A stretch of DNA of 20,161 nt from Candidatus Vogelbacteria bacterium CG22_combo_CG10-13_8_21_14_all_37_9 (GCA_002772495.1 PCSX01000030.1:1-20161), one strand, 5' to 3'; positions 1 through 8,651 are shown, counted from the stretch's first letter. Program-made: numbers and translations. Notes: generated by a model from the letters alone, not told the origin.

Positions 1-2
1 CA

Positions 3-272
3 AATCACGACAAAGCTAAATTTAACATTCCCTCTTTTACTGAAGAGGAACTGGTCGGTTGGAAAGTCTACTATGACCAGCTAGAGGTCAAACAAGCCTC
101 TGATATGGAAAAGTGGCTAATAAAGAAATCTTGGTTTAAATCTAGAAACCAAGTCTACGCCGAGAGTTTTGACTGGCTGAAGAACAAAAAGAAATTAAGT
201 GATAAAGATCACTTGTTTCTGATTCGAGTCAATAACGAAGGCAAAGTATTAGCACCAAGAAAGATATGTTAG
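3..272 (+). CDS. C-terminal part of an unidentified protein (5' end outside window)
   Basis: Reading frame 3 is open from the window edge to a TAG at 270-272 and gives 89 residues. The peptide is charged and rich in Lys, Trp and aromatic residues, with stretches such as FTEEELVGWKVYYDQL and KWLIKKSWFKSRNQVYAESF. There is no signal, membrane segment or motif that I recognise. A good terminator-like hairpin follows about 20 bases downstream, which supports this being the genuine end of a plus-strand gene. I cannot name the function; only the C-terminal end is visible. Confidence 0.6.
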   Translation, partial: NHDKAKFNIPSFTEEELVGWKVYYDQLEVKQASDMEKWLIKKSWFKSRNQVYAESFDWLKNKKKLSDKDHLFLIRVNNEGKVLAPRKIC

Positions 273-292
273 TCTATATGAAGTTAATCCCG

Positions 293-329
293 CGCGCGCC
301 GATAAAAAATTGGCGCGTTTATTTTTTAT
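293..329 (+). terminator. Rho-independent terminator of the first gene
   Basis: CGCGCC at 295-300 pairs with GGCGCG at 312-317 across an A-rich loop and is followed by a T-rich tract to 329. It has no matching T tract on the minus strand, so it serves the plus-strand gene ending at 272. Confidence 0.7.
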
Positions 330-330
330 T

Positions 331-450
331 AGAGTGTGCTGTTTGGATATCCCGCGACCAAATCAACAGATTCGTGACTTGGCCATAAATACATGAGGAC
401 AACCCGCTTTAGCGGAGCAGTCCCCTTTAATGGGGATAGAACACACAACT
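331..450. other. Hairpin-rich gap, possible structured RNA
   Basis: This gap between two convergent genes holds several nested complementary segments. GTGTG (334-338) pairs with CACAC (442-446), and TATCCC (348-353) pairs with GGGATA (433-438). Inside lie AATC-AACA-GATT (361-372) flanked by CCA/TGG, and a two-part hairpin with GGAC (397-400)/GTCC (420-423) and CCGC (404-407)/GCGG (412-415). CCCC (422-425)/GGGG (432-435) is an alternative pairing. Together they would make a closed, two-branch fold. I see no promoter or terminator that fixes the strand, so it may also just be the 3' untranslated region of one of the neighbours. Confidence 0.3.
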
Positions 451-457
451 TGTCTTA

Positions 458-2383
458 TTAATTTCTACACTGACCGACAAAATCGGCCAAAAAAGATACT
501 TTTAAAACAAATATCGACCAACCCTTACAAATACCAGGATTATTTTCAGTGATAACATTAGTAAGAAATTCCGGAAAATCATTTTTTAATCGTGAAAGTG
601 GGGAATTCTGACAAAAAGAAGACTCAGCATTTTTAGAACAATAAGCGTTACGCCCGGCAATCAATGGATTTATCATTTGTTGCATAGAAAAATACCATTC
701 GTCTTTCAAGATCAGTATAATCTCATGAGAAGAAATATCACCGTAACGACGAGAGTATAAATTATTCAATTCGTCCTCAGTGAGTTCAAGATTTTGACTA
801 CTACAAACAACTCCCCTATAATTTGTGTTTCTAAAATCTAAATACTTCCGTTCACAAGTTAAAGTATCAATCTCCGGACCATTAGAATCCAAAACTGTCA
901 AAATAAATTTTTCTTCAAATCGAGAAGTGCTTTTGTTTTCATATTCTAATACGATAACAGCATGCTTACCAAAATAGCTATAATAAAACTGGCCACCAAT
1001 ATCAGCTTTAACATAGATATTATAAACAACAGGAGCTGGATAACCACGATTTAGATAATAGTTTATTTTCGACCCAACTCGTCCATAAGGTCTAGTCGCT
1101 GATGAACCTATGGATTGAAAAAGAGATTGAGTAAAATTAAATAAAGTAGGTCTAGCATAGCAAGTCTGATTTTTATCCATTTCATCATAAATTTCACCCG
1201 GATATTCTTTAGACCACTGTTTAAAGGAACTGGAATTAACCGTAACATATTTATTCTTTCTGAGATCATCAAAAATATACTGAATTGGTCGCATAGAAGC
1301 AACACAACTAACAATATCTAAAATACAATTCTCTGTGGTTGGTGGTATTATCGAACCAGTCCTTTCACGGGCACCACTGGTACTCGGGCAAGTGCTTGGA
1401 ACTGGTCTATTAGTGCAAGTCCGAGTCCTAGTCCCTTCACTTGGACAAATGGCTGGCAAAAATTCACTACAAGTCCAGACATCTCTAGTGCAAGTTGGTG
1501 ATGGATTCGAAACTCTTAAAGTAATTTCTCCTCTAGCAGATCTACTAGGAGTATTGATACTCTGAACGACGACAGAAATAGTTGAGGTTCCTACTGGAAG
1601 AGTGGTTCGAAATTGAGAGGCATTTCTAGAAGGATAAGCAACAATGTTATTATTAATGCCATCACTATTTATGTACCAAGCATAGGTATAACTTTCATTC
1701 CTCTGGCCACCCGTCACTCGAGTCGAAAAAGTGATACTAGTACTAGCCGTGAGATTAGAATTATGTGAAGCAGTCACGCTCACTGCCAATCGTTCACTTG
1801 GTTGTTCACTGACACAGACACCGTTTGAGTTTCTAGTTTGGCCAGTTGGACATCCAGTATTAGGATTATTATTAGGATTACTATTAGGATTTTTTGACCA
1901 ATACAATTTGGTTTGAATAGTCTCATAATTATTCCCGGCAACACAATAACGCAGGAGCATTTTTTGGGTCGAAGCATCCCAATATGAATAAAGAAGGTCA
2001 CTATCGGAGATAACATCAACATCTGGCTCACTAACAGAAGCTCCGTTCGGCGGAGAAATATTTAACCCATTTTTACCAATATTATGAGTTGTAACGATCT
2101 TATTTAAACGGCCAAGGGCAGAACCGGTATCTCCTTTATCAATTAAGGGTTCAGTCTTGCTACAAAGATTAGTAATAGTCACCAGACCAGAAGTGGGAAT
2201 TGGAACGGGAGTGCGATACTGCATGGGATACCACCAACGAAAGGTTCTAATTTGGGCCACCGAATTAACATAATTTGTTCCGGAATAAAAAACTTCTTGT
2301 AAATTCTGACCAAGACCGCCAAACAAAGCTGGCAAAAAGGCCAGAATGATTGGCCAAGTAAAAGCGTTGAGTTTGTAGTTCAT
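458..2383 (-). CDS. Large secreted modular Cys-rich protein with possible peptidase-like C-terminal domain
   Basis: A 641-residue exported protein. Residues 8-25 form a hydrophobic signal or anchor. A low-complexity Asn/Pro linker (164-176) leads to a short Cys-containing segment (GCPTGQTRNSNGVCV, 177-191) and then to a beta-rich Ig/PKD-like stretch (about 197-292). Residues 298-338 contain spaced Cys, Trp and an RTRTCT motif resembling a thrombospondin type 1 repeat. The C-terminal 290 residues include C408, GKHAVIVLEY with H474, and VLDSNG with D499/N501. This Cys...His...Asp/Asn order resembles papain-like cysteine peptidase folds, but that is an inference from motif order only. It lies downstream of lemA and a small membrane protein on the same strand, so a cell-surface role is likely. 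No Shine-Dalgarno sequence precedes the ATG. Export is fairly certain; activity is not. Confidence 0.75.
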   Translation of the reverse strand: MNYKLNAFTWPIILAFLPALFGGLGQNLQEVFYSGTNYVNSVAQIRTFRWWYPMQYRTPVPIPTSGLVTITNLCSKTEPLIDKGDTGSALGRLNKIVTTHNIGKNGLNISPPNGASVSEPDVDVISDSDLLYSYWDASTQKMLLRYCVAGNNYETIQTKLYWSKNPNSNPNNNPNTGCPTGQTRNSNGVCVSEQPSERLAVSVTASHNSNLTASTSITFSTRVTGGQRNESYTYAWYINSDGINNNIVAYPSRNASQFRTTLPVGTSTISVVVQSINTPSRSARGEITLRVSNPSPTCTRDVWTCSEFLPAICPSEGTRTRTCTNRPVPSTCPSTSGARERTGSIIPPTTENCILDIVSCVASMRPIQYIFDDLRKNKYVTVNSSSFKQWSKEYPGEIYDEMDKNQTCYARPTLFNFTQSLFQSIGSSATRPYGRVGSKINYYLNRGYPAPVVYNIYVKADIGGQFYYSYFGKHAVIVLEYENKSTSRFEEKFILTVLDSNGPEIDTLTCERKYLDFRNTNYRGVVCSSQNLELTEDELNNLYSRRYGDISSHEIILILKDEWYFSMQQMINPLIAGRNAYCSKNAESSFCQNSPLSRLKNDFPEFLTNVITENNPGICKGWSIFVLKVSFLADFVGQCRN

Positions 2384-2398
2384 AATTTAAGGACTAAG

Positions 2399-2581
2399 TT
2401 ATTTTTTACTAATATAGCTAATGAGTATCGAGCCTAACGAGAGAATGGCCAATAAAAGAATAAACTTTTCCAATAAGTCTTTGACTTCATCAAGATTAAC
2501 AAAATCAAAAACAAACAAAGCGGAAATTATAGCAATTAAGACCGTTAGAATAATAATGATAATTTTCAGAAAATTTTGCAT
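2399..2581 (-). CDS. Small two-helix membrane protein
   Basis: Sixty residues with two hydrophobic segments (about 5-26 and 39-57) separated by an acidic turn (NLDEVKDLLEK) and a basic C-terminal SKK. It sits 24 bases downstream of lemA and 15 bases upstream of the large secreted protein, all on the minus strand, so it is probably the middle gene of one operon. I do not recognise the family. The membrane topology and the tight spacing are the reasons to accept it as a real gene. It may help hold or organise LemA or the secreted protein at the envelope, but nothing in the sequence proves this. Confidence 0.65.
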   Translation of the reverse strand: MQNFLKIIIIILTVLIAIISALFVFDFVNLDEVKDLLEKFILLLAILSLGSILISYISKK

Positions 2582-2605
2582 AATTATAGAATAATGAGAT
2601 TGATT

Positions 2606-3160
2606 TTAAAATTTAACCGCCACCGGTTCTCGTTCGGCTGAATCAGCTTCCAATTGGAAAAAGGCTTCCGCGCCAAATTTAAATTGTTTCGCTAAAATAT
2701 TAGACGGAAAAGTGGCAATCAAAGTGTTCCAATCTCGGACATTACCATTGTAAAAACGACGAGACGCTTGAATCTTATTTTCGGTATCTGACAATTCATC
2801 TTGCAGTTTAGAAAAATTAGCTGAAGCTTTTAAATCGGGATAGGCCTCGGCGACCGCAAAAATACTTTTTAAGGCGCTGGCCAACTCGCCTTCGGCGACA
2901 CTTTTATTTTCAGCACCGGTGGCAGACAAAGCCTTAGCTCGAGCCATCGTAACTTGTTCAAAGACGGTGCTTTCATGAGTGGCATAGCCTTTCACCGTTT
3001 CGACTAAATTAGGAATCAAATCATAACGACGCTTGAGTTGGACATCGATATCGGCCCAGGCCTCTTTGACTCGATTTTTAAGAGTAATAAAACGATTATA
3101 GGTAAAAACCAACCATAAAATAATAAGCACCAAGATCACTAACAAAATTGTGGTAAACAT
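2606..3160 (-). CDS. lemA: LemA family membrane protein
   Basis: A full-length LemA family protein of 184 residues. It starts with one transmembrane helix (about 3-21), followed by the family signature RVKEAWADIDVQLKRRYDLIPNLVETVKGYA (split here: RVKEAWADIDVQLKRR, then YDLIPNLVETVKGYA) and a long helical region ending in a conserved NxxxRxYN-like stretch (ASRRFYNGNVRDWN). LemA proteins have a short outside N-terminus and a large helical domain. Their biochemical role is poorly defined, though they often accompany membrane stress or protease genes. It is the first gene of a three-gene minus-strand cluster and diverges from secG, with a candidate -10 (TATACT, 3205-3210) upstream. Confidence 0.92.
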   Translation of the reverse strand: MFTTILLVILVLIILWLVFTYNRFITLKNRVKEAWADIDVQLKRRYDLIPNLVETVKGYATHESTVFEQVTMARAKALSATGAENKSVAEGELASALKSIFAVAEAYPDLKASANFSKLQDELSDTENKIQASRRFYNGNVRDWNTLIATFPSNILAKQFKFGAEAFFQLEADSAEREPVAVKF

Positions 3161-3204
3161 AATTTTTTAATTAAAGCTAAAAATTAAGATCTAGACTAAG
3201 TTTA

Positions 3205-3210
3205 AGTATA
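3205..3210 (-). promoter_or_regulatory. Candidate -10 box of the lemA operon
   Basis: On the minus strand the sequence is TATACT, which would start transcription near 3198 and leave a leader of about 38 nt before the lemA ATG. No good -35 hexamer is visible at 16-18 bases, so this is a moderate call based on the -10 alone. Confidence 0.4.
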
Positions 3211-3253
3211 AAACTTTTAATTCCAAAAAGCTACTTTAATCCAAATTAGATAA

Positions 3254-3282
3254 TTTGCAGTTAATTTCGTTCGTGCTATAAT
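3254..3282 (+). promoter_or_regulatory. secG promoter, giving a nearly leaderless transcript
   Basis: TATAAT lies at 3277-3282 and is preceded by TG at -15/-14 (extended -10). A weak -35, TTTGCA (3254-3259), sits 17 bases upstream. Only eight bases separate the -10 from the ATG at 3291, so transcription should begin one or two bases before the start codon. Confidence 0.65.
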
Positions 3283-3290
3283 CTGACGGT

Positions 3291-3518
3291 ATGCAATTTA
3301 TTTCGCTTTACCTTCCCTATGTCCAAATTGGACTGGCGATAGCCCTAATTATCACGATTTTATTTCAACAAAGTGATGCTGGTCTAGGAAGCGCTTTTGG
3401 TGGTAATTCTTCCTCTAACCCTTTTAGCACTAAACGCGGTTTTGAAAAGACCCTTTTTATCATTACAATTATTTTAGCTATTTTATTCATCGCTTCGACT
3501 ATTCTGGCTCTCTTCTAG
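3291..3518 (+). CDS. secG: Preprotein translocase subunit SecG
   Basis: SecG is the small accessory subunit of the SecYEG protein-export channel in the cytoplasmic membrane. The 75-residue product has the family layout: a first transmembrane helix (about 6-25), a cytoplasmic loop with Gly/Ser-rich GSAFGGNSSSNPFSTKRG (32-49), and a second helix (about 53-74). The NPF-type loop is characteristic. It is first in a plus-strand run followed by a membrane-anchored substrate-binding protein and RNase J; the 59-base gap to the next gene has no strong terminator. The start is fixed by the very close -10 box. Confidence 0.93.
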   Translation: MQFISLYLPYVQIGLAIALIITILFQQSDAGLGSAFGGNSSSNPFSTKRGFEKTLFIITIILAILFIASTILALF

Positions 3519-3577
3519 TAGTTAATCTCCCCTAAAAGAAAGTGGGTTAGTCCGAGCTTAAGTTTTTTAATTTTATC

Positions 3578-5377
3578 GTGAAAGAACAATTGATTTCTGC
3601 TTGGTCTTGGTTTAAGACCAAATTTTTAGCGTCTTATCGGGCTTTAGGTTTACCAAGCTTCTCCGAATTGCGTTTGGCTATTTTATCTTTTTCTCCACGT
3701 CAACGTCTAAATTTAAGCTTAGTGGGTATAATTTTTGTTATTAGTTTCGGAGTTTTGTTATTTCGATTTAATGATTCCTTAGTAGTAGAAGTCGCTATCC
3801 CGGGTGGTAGTCTTAGTGAAGGTTTAGTGGGTATTCCTCATTTTGCCAACCCCCTTTTAGCCACCTCTGATGCCGATCGCGATTTAGTAGCTTTAATTTA
3901 TTCGGGTCTCTTACGGCCAAGCGAAAATGGCACTCTCATTCCTGATTTAGCTGAAAGCTTTACTGTTTCAGAAGATGGTTTAATTTATACTTTTAAATTA
4001 AAGCCTAATTTACATTGGCAGGATGGGGAAAAAATTACCACCGCTGATATTGTTTTCACTCTCAAACGAGTAGTTGATCCGATTTTAAAAAGTCCGCGCC
4101 GAGCGAATTGGGACGGAGTCACTATAAATAAAATTAATGATTCTGAAATCCAGTTTGTACTTAAAAAACCTTACGCTTCTTTTTTAGTCAATACCACTAT
4201 CGGGATTTTACCTAAACACTTATGGGAAAAAACTGCTTCTGAATCTTTTTCTTTAAGTAACCTCAATATTGAACCAATTGGTTCTGGACCTTACCAAGTC
4301 GCTTCTGTTCAAAAAAATTCAGCTGGCTTAGTCAATACCTATGAACTAGTCGCTTTTCCTGATTTTGCCCTGGGTCTGCCTCGTCTAGAAACTATCAAAC
4401 TTAGTTTTTATCCCAATGAAAAAGAACTCCTAAGTGATTACTCCCTCGGTCGGATTAAAGCCGTGGGTGGTTTATCCCCAGATAGTCTTAAAATTTTTAA
4501 TCAAGATCAAATCTCAAGACTACCACTACCACGAGTATTTGGAGTTTTCTTTAATCAAAATCAAGCCCGAGTTTTTACTAATACCGAAGTCAGAAAAGCG
4601 CTTGATTTAGCCACTAATAAACAAGCCATTATTGATCAAGCTTTAGCTGGTTATGGTGAAATTTTAGATAATGCTCTGCCACCGGGTTCACCAGGCTATC
4701 AAGCTAACACTAATCAAAATCCATTCAATTTAGAAAACGCTAAGAAATTATTAGCGGACAAAGGTTGGAAGCCGAATAAAGACGGTATTTTAGAGAAAAA
4801 AGTGACAGTCAAAAAAACTACGACTACCGAAACTCTGACTTTTTCCATTTATACTTCTAATGCCCCCGAACTAGTCAAAGTCGCTAAACTCCTCAAACAA
4901 CAATGGGAAGTTTTAGGGGCCAGTATTACTATTCAAGTATTTGAACCAAGTGATTTAAGTGATAATTTTATCCGACCCCGAAAATATGATGCTCTACTCT
5001 TTGGTGAAGTGTTAGGGCGCAATCCCGATCTCTTTCCTTTCTGGCACTCTTCCCAACGTCTTGATCCCGGTTTGAATATTGCCATGTATACCAATATTAA
5101 AGCTGACAAATTATTAGAAGAAGCTCGAGCGACCAGCGATCCCGAACAACAAAAAGAAAAATATCGTCTGTTCCAAGCAGAAATTTCGAAAGATACTCCC
5201 GCCATCTTCCTCTATTCACCTTATTATCTCTATTTTTTACCAAGTGAAATTAAGGGTGCTATTTTTTCAACCATCACTACTCCGGCCGAACGTTTTGAAA
5301 ATGTCTATCACTGGTATCGTCAAACCGATCAATTATGGCGCTTCTTAGCCAAACCTCAAGATATAATTAATAATTAG
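3578..5377 (+). CDS. Membrane-anchored family 5 extracellular substrate-binding protein (peptide ABC transporter type)
   Basis: A 599-residue protein of the SBP_bac_5 (OppA/DppA-like) family, which binds peptides or related solutes outside the membrane for ABC import. The body from about residue 88 shows family features such as NPLLATSDADRDLVALIYSGL, LAESFTVSEDGLIYTFKL, WQDGEKITTADIVFTLKRV and EPIGSGPYQV. Instead of a cleavable lipoprotein signal there is a 45-residue basic N-terminus and one transmembrane helix (about 46-62), so it is probably an uncleaved anchor. The start codon is GTG without a Shine-Dalgarno sequence. It is followed after only 7 bases by the RNase J gene, so the two are likely co-transcribed. 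No permease or ATPase gene for it lies in the window, so the transporter partner is unknown. Confidence 0.9.
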   Translation: MKEQLISAWSWFKTKFLASYRALGLPSFSELRLAILSFSPRQRLNLSLVGIIFVISFGVLLFRFNDSLVVEVAIPGGSLSEGLVGIPHFANPLLATSDADRDLVALIYSGLLRPSENGTLIPDLAESFTVSEDGLIYTFKLKPNLHWQDGEKITTADIVFTLKRVVDPILKSPRRANWDGVTINKINDSEIQFVLKKPYASFLVNTTIGILPKHLWEKTASESFSLSNLNIEPIGSGPYQVASVQKNSAGLVNTYELVAFPDFALGLPRLETIKLSFYPNEKELLSDYSLGRIKAVGGLSPDSLKIFNQDQISRLPLPRVFGVFFNQNQARVFTNTEVRKALDLATNKQAIIDQALAGYGEILDNALPPGSPGYQANTNQNPFNLENAKKLLADKGWKPNKDGILEKKVTVKKTTTTETLTFSIYTSNAPELVKVAKLLKQQWEVLGASITIQVFEPSDLSDNFIRPRKYDALLFGEVLGRNPDLFPFWHSSQRLDPGLNIAMYTNIKADKLLEEARATSDPEQQKEKYRLFQAEISKDTPAIFLYSPYYLYFLPSEIKGAIFSTITTPAERFENVYHWYRQTDQLWRFLAKPQDIINN

Positions 5378-5384
5378 TAAATTT

Positions 5385-7289
5385 ATGACCAACAAACGAC
5401 CGACTGAACAGAGACATTTTACTCAGTCACCATCCAAAACTGAAGTCTCAGCCGAAAAAACTTTTCCAATTTCTCGTTTGGCTAAAAAGAAAAACAATTT
5501 TCCGCCTCGCTCCAAAAGTAGAGCCAGTAGTAATCGCCGACCGAGAAATAATTTTGGTAGCCAACAATCCAGTTCCAATCAGGAAAAAATTGTTAAAGAA
5601 AAAATCCCTGACATTAGTAAGGGGGTTATTCGAATTATCCCCCTAGGAGGAGTCGAAGAAATTGGTAAAAATATGACCGCGGTAGAAATCGGTCAAGATA
5701 TTATTGTCGTTGATGCTGGTTTGGCTTTCCCGGGTGATGATGCTCCTGGTGTTGATTATATTATCCCTGATACCACTTATTTAGAACAACGAAAAGATCA
5801 CATTCGAGCTCTCGTTGTCACACATGGTCATCTCGATCACATTGGCGGTATTCCTTATATTATGGATAAAATTGGCAACCCCCCAATTTATACTTCGCTC
5901 TTAACGGCCGTAATGATTAAAAAACGCCAAGAAGAATTCCCTCATCTCCCCACCCTTAATATCCACGTCACCAAATCTGGCGAATTAATGAAAATCGGCC
6001 AAATCCGTTGTCGCTTTTTTGCTATTTCCCACACCGTCCCTGATTCCATGGGAGTAATTATTGCCACTCCTCACGGTAATTTAGTTTTTACTGGCGATAT
6101 TAGAATTGAAAACGAAAATGGAGTCCCGGTTGATTATGAAGTCAAAACTTATAGCGAGATTGGAAAGGAAAAAAATCTTCTCCTAGTCGCTGATTCCACT
6201 AACGTCGAAAAGCCCGGTTTTTCTTATCCGGAAAAAATGGTTCAAGAAAATATTAAAGAAATTATTCGCAACATCAAGGGCCGATTAATCATTGGTACTT
6301 TTGCCTCTTTATTAGAACGAATTATTTATATTATTTTAGCGGCGGAAGATTTGGGAAAAAAAGTGGCGATTGAAGGCCGATCGATGAAAAACAATATTGA
6401 AATTGCTAAGGAATTAGGTTTACTAAAAGTAAAAGCTGGGACTTTGATTGGTTCTGATGAACTGGATTCTTTTCCTGATGATAAAATTGTTATCATGGCC
6501 ACCGGGGCCCAAGGCGATGAATTCGCAGCCCTAATGCGAATGTCCCAAAAAGAACATAAATTTGTTAAAATTAAAAAGGGTGACACTATTTTGCTTTCCT
6601 CATCAGTTATTCCCGGTAACGAAAAATCGGTCCAAAAATTGAAAGACAACCTTTCTCGCCAAGGAGCCAAGATCGTTCATTATGGTATTGCTAATGTTCA
6701 TTCCAGTGGTCATTCTTATCAAGGTGAATTGGAGTGGATTCATAAAATGATTAAAGCTAAATTTTTTATTCCCGTTCATGGTCATCATTCGATGCTTCGA
6801 GTCCATGCCGATTTAGCAGAGCGTTTAGGTTCACCAGAAAAAAATATCATCGTCCCTGATAATGGCTCAATTATTGAAATTAGTGAAGATGGCACCAAAA
6901 TTAGTATTCTCAAGTCTAAGGCCGAATCAAGAGTGGTGATGGTTGATGGTTTAGGCACTAATAATGTTCAAGAAGTAGTGATCCGAGACCGTCAAATGTT
7001 AGCCCAAGACGGTATGTTTGTTATTATCGCCATTGTCGATGTTCAAAATGGCAAGATTCGCAAATCACCTGATATTATTTCTCGCGGTTTCGTCTACCTC
7101 AAAGAATCTCAAGAATTACTTCGAGCGGTTCGTTCAGTGGCAAAAAAAACAATTGAGGATTCAACCGCTAAAATGAATCCGATCAATATTGATTATGTTA
7201 AAAATAATGTCCGTGAAGAATTAGGTAAATATCTTTTCCAAAAAACTCACAAACGACCAATTATTTTGCCAGTGATTATCGAAGTTTAG
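5385..7289 (+). CDS. rnj: Ribonuclease J
   Basis: RNase J is a metallo-beta-lactamase/beta-CASP ribonuclease with 5'-3' exo- and endonuclease activity in mRNA decay and rRNA maturation. The 634-residue product has an 80-residue N-terminal extension rich in Arg, Lys, Ser and Asn, then the catalytic core. The zinc motif THGHLDHIGG has H147, H149, D151 and H152. Further core motifs are AISHTVPDSMGV, FTGDIRI, a beta-CASP region with SSSVIPGNE, and HSSGHSYQGEL followed by PVHGHHSML. The C-terminal domain includes RDRQMLAQDGMFVIIAIVD. The extension is probably disordered and could bind RNA or partners. The ATG lies 7 bases after the preceding stop codon. Confidence 0.95.
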   Translation: MTNKRPTEQRHFTQSPSKTEVSAEKTFPISRLAKKKNNFPPRSKSRASSNRRPRNNFGSQQSSSNQEKIVKEKIPDISKGVIRIIPLGGVEEIGKNMTAVEIGQDIIVVDAGLAFPGDDAPGVDYIIPDTTYLEQRKDHIRALVVTHGHLDHIGGIPYIMDKIGNPPIYTSLLTAVMIKKRQEEFPHLPTLNIHVTKSGELMKIGQIRCRFFAISHTVPDSMGVIIATPHGNLVFTGDIRIENENGVPVDYEVKTYSEIGKEKNLLLVADSTNVEKPGFSYPEKMVQENIKEIIRNIKGRLIIGTFASLLERIIYIILAAEDLGKKVAIEGRSMKNNIEIAKELGLLKVKAGTLIGSDELDSFPDDKIVIMATGAQGDEFAALMRMSQKEHKFVKIKKGDTILLSSSVIPGNEKSVQKLKDNLSRQGAKIVHYGIANVHSSGHSYQGELEWIHKMIKAKFFIPVHGHHSMLRVHADLAERLGSPEKNIIVPDNGSIIEISEDGTKISILKSKAESRVVMVDGLGTNNVQEVVIRDRQMLAQDGMFVIIAIVDVQNGKIRKSPDIISRGFVYLKESQELLRAVRSVAKKTIEDSTAKMNPINIDYVKNNVREELGKYLFQKTHKRPIILPVIIEV

Positions 7290-7300
7290 GAAAGTTATAA

Positions 7301-7384
7301 AGTTTGTAAGTTTGTAAGTTGCAACTCGAAATTACCATATAGTATAATTTCGAGTTGTTTCTAGAGACAAAAAACTTACAAACT
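7301..7384 (+). terminator. Nested inverted repeat downstream of RNase J, probable terminator
   Basis: An inner perfect 12-bp stem joins CAACTCGAAATT (7322-7333) to AATTTCGAGTTG (7346-7357), followed by TTTCT. An outer 12-bp stem joins AGTTTGTAAGTT (7301-7312) to AACTTACAAACT (7373-7384). The inner hairpin is a plausible terminator for the secG-rnj transcript; the outer arms make the structure unusually long. Confidence 0.6.
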
Positions 7385-7442
7385 GGGGTTTTTAAAATAA
7401 TGTTATTAACCCTCTTATATAAACCAAAAATTTAATTTGTGT

Positions 7443-7448
7443 TAAAAT
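7443..7448 (+). promoter_or_regulatory. Candidate -10 box of the MFS gene, leaderless spacing
   Basis: TAAAAT at 7443-7448 is preceded by TGT (extended -10) and lies 7 bases before the ATG at 7456, so the transcript would start at or next to the start codon. No clear -35 is present. Confidence 0.45.
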
Positions 7449-7455
7449 ATAGCCT

Positions 7456-8628
7456 ATGTCTACCAAAATTCTTCGTCATCATACTTATTGGGCCGTTTTT
7501 TTTATGGCCTTTTATAGTTCCCTCCCGGCTTATATCAACTCTTCTTTTTTAAGCCAACGAGTTTCAGCCCAAGCGATTGGTTTAGTTTACTCGGCTAGCT
7601 CAATTTTAATCATTCTAGCTATTCTAAAACTAAATTATTTTCTTAATCGTTTTGGTTTACTAACCACCACTATTTTTCTAAGTGTTCTAGCTAGTCTAGT
7701 GATCTTACCCCTAGTTTTAGGTGGTCCCTTTTGGTTAGTCATTGGCACCTTTATTATTTATTTGGCTTTAGGTTCGATTATTCGTTATCAATTAGATATT
7801 TATTTAGAGAATATTTCTAATAATGCTAACACTGGAGCTATCCGAGCTTGGTCACTAACCGCTCTCAATATCGCTTGGCTCGGCTCACCTCTGTTAGCCG
7901 CTTGGTTACTGGGAGTAGGTAATTATGCTTTAGTTTTTCTCATCTCGGCTCTGACTCTCTTACCTTTTATTTTATTGCTCACTTTTTTTATGACTGAATA
8001 TTTTCCTCAGCCAAATTCTAAAGCTAATTCTATTTTCTATAATTTCTATTTACTCAGGAGCCAAAAAAACCAAAATAGCCATGATTTAAAAAATATTCTA
8101 TTAATTGATTTTGCCCTTAACTTTTTTTACTCCTTGATGGTTATTTATATGCCACTTTATCTCCACACTAAAATCGGTCTAACTTGGACCGAAATTGGTT
8201 TTGCCTTTTCCATTATGCTTTTACCTTTTGTTCTCTTTGAGATTCCACTCGGTCGACTAGCAGATAAAGTTTATGGTGAAAAAGAGATTCTTATTGCCGG
8301 ATTGACTCTAACTGGTCTAGCCACCATTGTGGCGGGTTTATTTAGTGGTTCGAATTGGATCTGGTGGGCGGTTATTCTTTTTGCCACTCGCACCGGCGCT
8401 GCTTCAGTCGAAATCATGAAGGAAACTTACTTATTCAAAAAAATTAACAGTCAAGATATTGCCATTATCGGTTTATCCCGCTTGAATAGTCCCCTCGCTT
8501 CACTAGTGGGGCCCTTATTGGGTGGCCTAATCTTATTGGTGGCTAACTTTCACTGGCTTTTTGTCCTCTTAGGAATTTTTATCCTAACAATGATTATTAA
8601 TGCTTATCGCTTAGTTGATACTCGTTAA
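7456..8628 (+). CDS. Major facilitator superfamily transporter
   Basis: A 390-residue polytopic membrane protein with about twelve hydrophobic segments in two halves separated near residues 185-210. The loop after the second helix of the C-terminal half carries the MFS motif-A-like GRLADKVYGEKE. The N-terminal half has a degenerate equivalent. Such carriers move small solutes or drugs by proton-coupled exchange; the substrate cannot be told from sequence. The gene is monocistronic: it has its own close promoter upstream and a strong hairpin between it and the convergent helicase gene. Confidence 0.88.
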   Translation: MSTKILRHHTYWAVFFMAFYSSLPAYINSSFLSQRVSAQAIGLVYSASSILIILAILKLNYFLNRFGLLTTTIFLSVLASLVILPLVLGGPFWLVIGTFIIYLALGSIIRYQLDIYLENISNNANTGAIRAWSLTALNIAWLGSPLLAAWLLGVGNYALVFLISALTLLPFILLLTFFMTEYFPQPNSKANSIFYNFYLLRSQKNQNSHDLKNILLIDFALNFFYSLMVIYMPLYLHTKIGLTWTEIGFAFSIMLLPFVLFEIPLGRLADKVYGEKEILIAGLTLTGLATIVAGLFSGSNWIWWAVILFATRTGAASVEIMKETYLFKKINSQDIAIIGLSRLNSPLASLVGPLLGGLILLVANFHWLFVLLGIFILTMIINAYRLVDTR

Positions 8629-8651
8629 AAAATTGATAAACTTATCAAAAA

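Noticed and set aside
1335..1916. Plus-strand frames opposite the large secreted protein
   Set aside because: Low-complexity antisense of a Ser/Thr/Pro-rich gene; no start context or motifs.
6326..6806. Minus-strand frames inside RNase J
   Set aside because: They lie opposite conserved catalytic-domain coding sequence and have no recognisable features.
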